15,413 bases of DNA from Nitrospinae bacterium RIFCSPLOWO2_12_FULL_45_22 (GTDB lineage: Bacteria; 2-12-FULL-45-22). Below, piece by piece: positions 14,973 to 15,413 of the stretch (positions are counted from its first letter, which is position 1; each line of letters opens with the position of its first letter). The translations under genes and the position numbers were made by a program. The notes beneath the pieces are model-generated. The model did no database searches. It was not told where the DNA came from and was given only the letters and a program-made list of their open reading frames with translations. The DNA lies in contig MHDQ01000253.1 of the NCBI GenBank assembly GCA_001803565.1, positions 1 to 15,413 on the forward strand, given 5' to 3'.

Positions 14973-15413
14973 CTATTCAAAATAGAGATTTTTTATTTCA
15001 TACTCAACCGTCCCTTTTGGCACTTCAACTTTAATCATCTCACCTACTTTACGCCCCAGCAATGCCCTGGCTACTGGTGACCTTATGGATATCTTTCCTT
15101 TCTGATGATCCGTTTCATCCTCACCCACTAACCGGAAGGTCTTCTCTTCACCAGCTTGTAAATCTTCTAATACTACGGTAGCGCCAAAGACTATCCGGTC
15201 GCTGGAAAGAGTCTTGGTATCAATAACTTGAGACCGGGCCAGCCTATCCTCCAGTTGCCTTATCTTAGCCTCAACCAATGCCTGCTGCTCCTTAGCAGCA
15301 TGATACTCAGCATTCTCGCTCAAGTCCCCATGCTCCCTGGCTATTCTAATAGCCTCTATCACCTGAGGTCTGACGCGGCTCTTTAAATCCTTTAGCTCCT
15401 TCTGGAGGACTTC
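14973..15413 (-). CDS. greA: Transcription elongation factor GreA, N-terminus cut by window
   Basis: The frame is open to the right edge, so the first residues (about 12-15 of the usual 158) lie outside; 146 residues are present. The N-terminal coiled-coil finger is shown by ELKDLKSRVRP, AREHGDLSENAEYHAAKEQQ (the D and E at the coiled-coil tip) and an EAKIRQLEDRLA helix. The C-terminal FKBP-like domain follows: VVLEDLQAGEEKTFRLVGEDETD, ISIRSPVARALLGRKVGE. GreA enters the secondary channel of RNA polymerase and triggers cleavage of backtracked RNA. The apparent start at 15362 is a GTG inside the coding region, not the true start. purE follows after 89 nt on the same strand. Confidence 0.95.
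   Translation of the reverse strand, partial: EVLQKELKDLKSRVRPQVIEAIRIAREHGDLSENAEYHAAKEQQALVEAKIRQLEDRLARSQVIDTKTLSSDRIVFGATVVLEDLQAGEEKTFRLVGEDETDHQKGKISIRSPVARALLGRKVGEMIKVEVPKGTVEYEIKNLYFE

Overview
The window comes from a diderm (Gram-negative-type), probably anaerobic and uncultivated bacterium. Three things point that way. It has an outer-membrane porin with an N-terminal coiled coil and a terminal Phe. Its metal-binding transport protein has a signal peptide but no lipobox Cys. It has a ferredoxin-linked 2-oxoacid oxidoreductase. Most intergenic gaps hold degenerate, partly palindromic repeats of the kind scattered through genomes of uncultivated bacteria. The phylum cannot be fixed from this sequence. 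No phage, transposase, CRISPR, tRNA or rRNA was seen.

Plus strand, 1-6962. The window opens inside a gene for a surface or secreted protein with three tandem PKD/REJ-like beta-sandwich repeats. A 717-base gap follows, holding repeat debris, one good sigma70-type promoter and one very good sigma54-type promoter. Then comes a tightly coupled operon: prkA (AAA+ serine kinase/ATPase), a yeaH/yhbH-type VWA protein (DUF444) and spoVR, joined by 1- and 4-nt overlaps. This trio is linked to stationary phase, nitrogen starvation and sporulation in other bacteria. A sigma54 site in front of it parallels the nitrogen control described for E. coli yeaGH. An unrecognised 172-aa gene follows, then a 13-14 bp perfect stem marking the convergent junction.

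Minus strand, 7026-10664 (read right to left): a small membrane protein with HSHS and CFIC motifs, a porin with a 13-bp palindrome upstream, a ZnuA-like metal-binding protein and a ZnuB-like permease. Together these look like a metal (probably zinc or manganese) import locus, but no ATPase gene lies in it.

Minus strand, 10730-15413 (read right to left): greA (cut by the window edge), purE, purC, then a three-subunit 2-oxoacid:ferredoxin oxidoreductase (VorB/KorA-like alpha, TPP-binding beta, gamma). The notable gene is purE. A complete class-I-like PurE core is preceded in the same reading frame by about 70 residues resembling the small amphi-Trp domain, a fusion I do not know from other PurE proteins.

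The best leads are the amphi-Trp-PurE fusion, the sigma54 promoter on the prkA-yeaH-spoVR operon, and the ATPase-less metal locus with its porin and small HSHS/CFIC protein.
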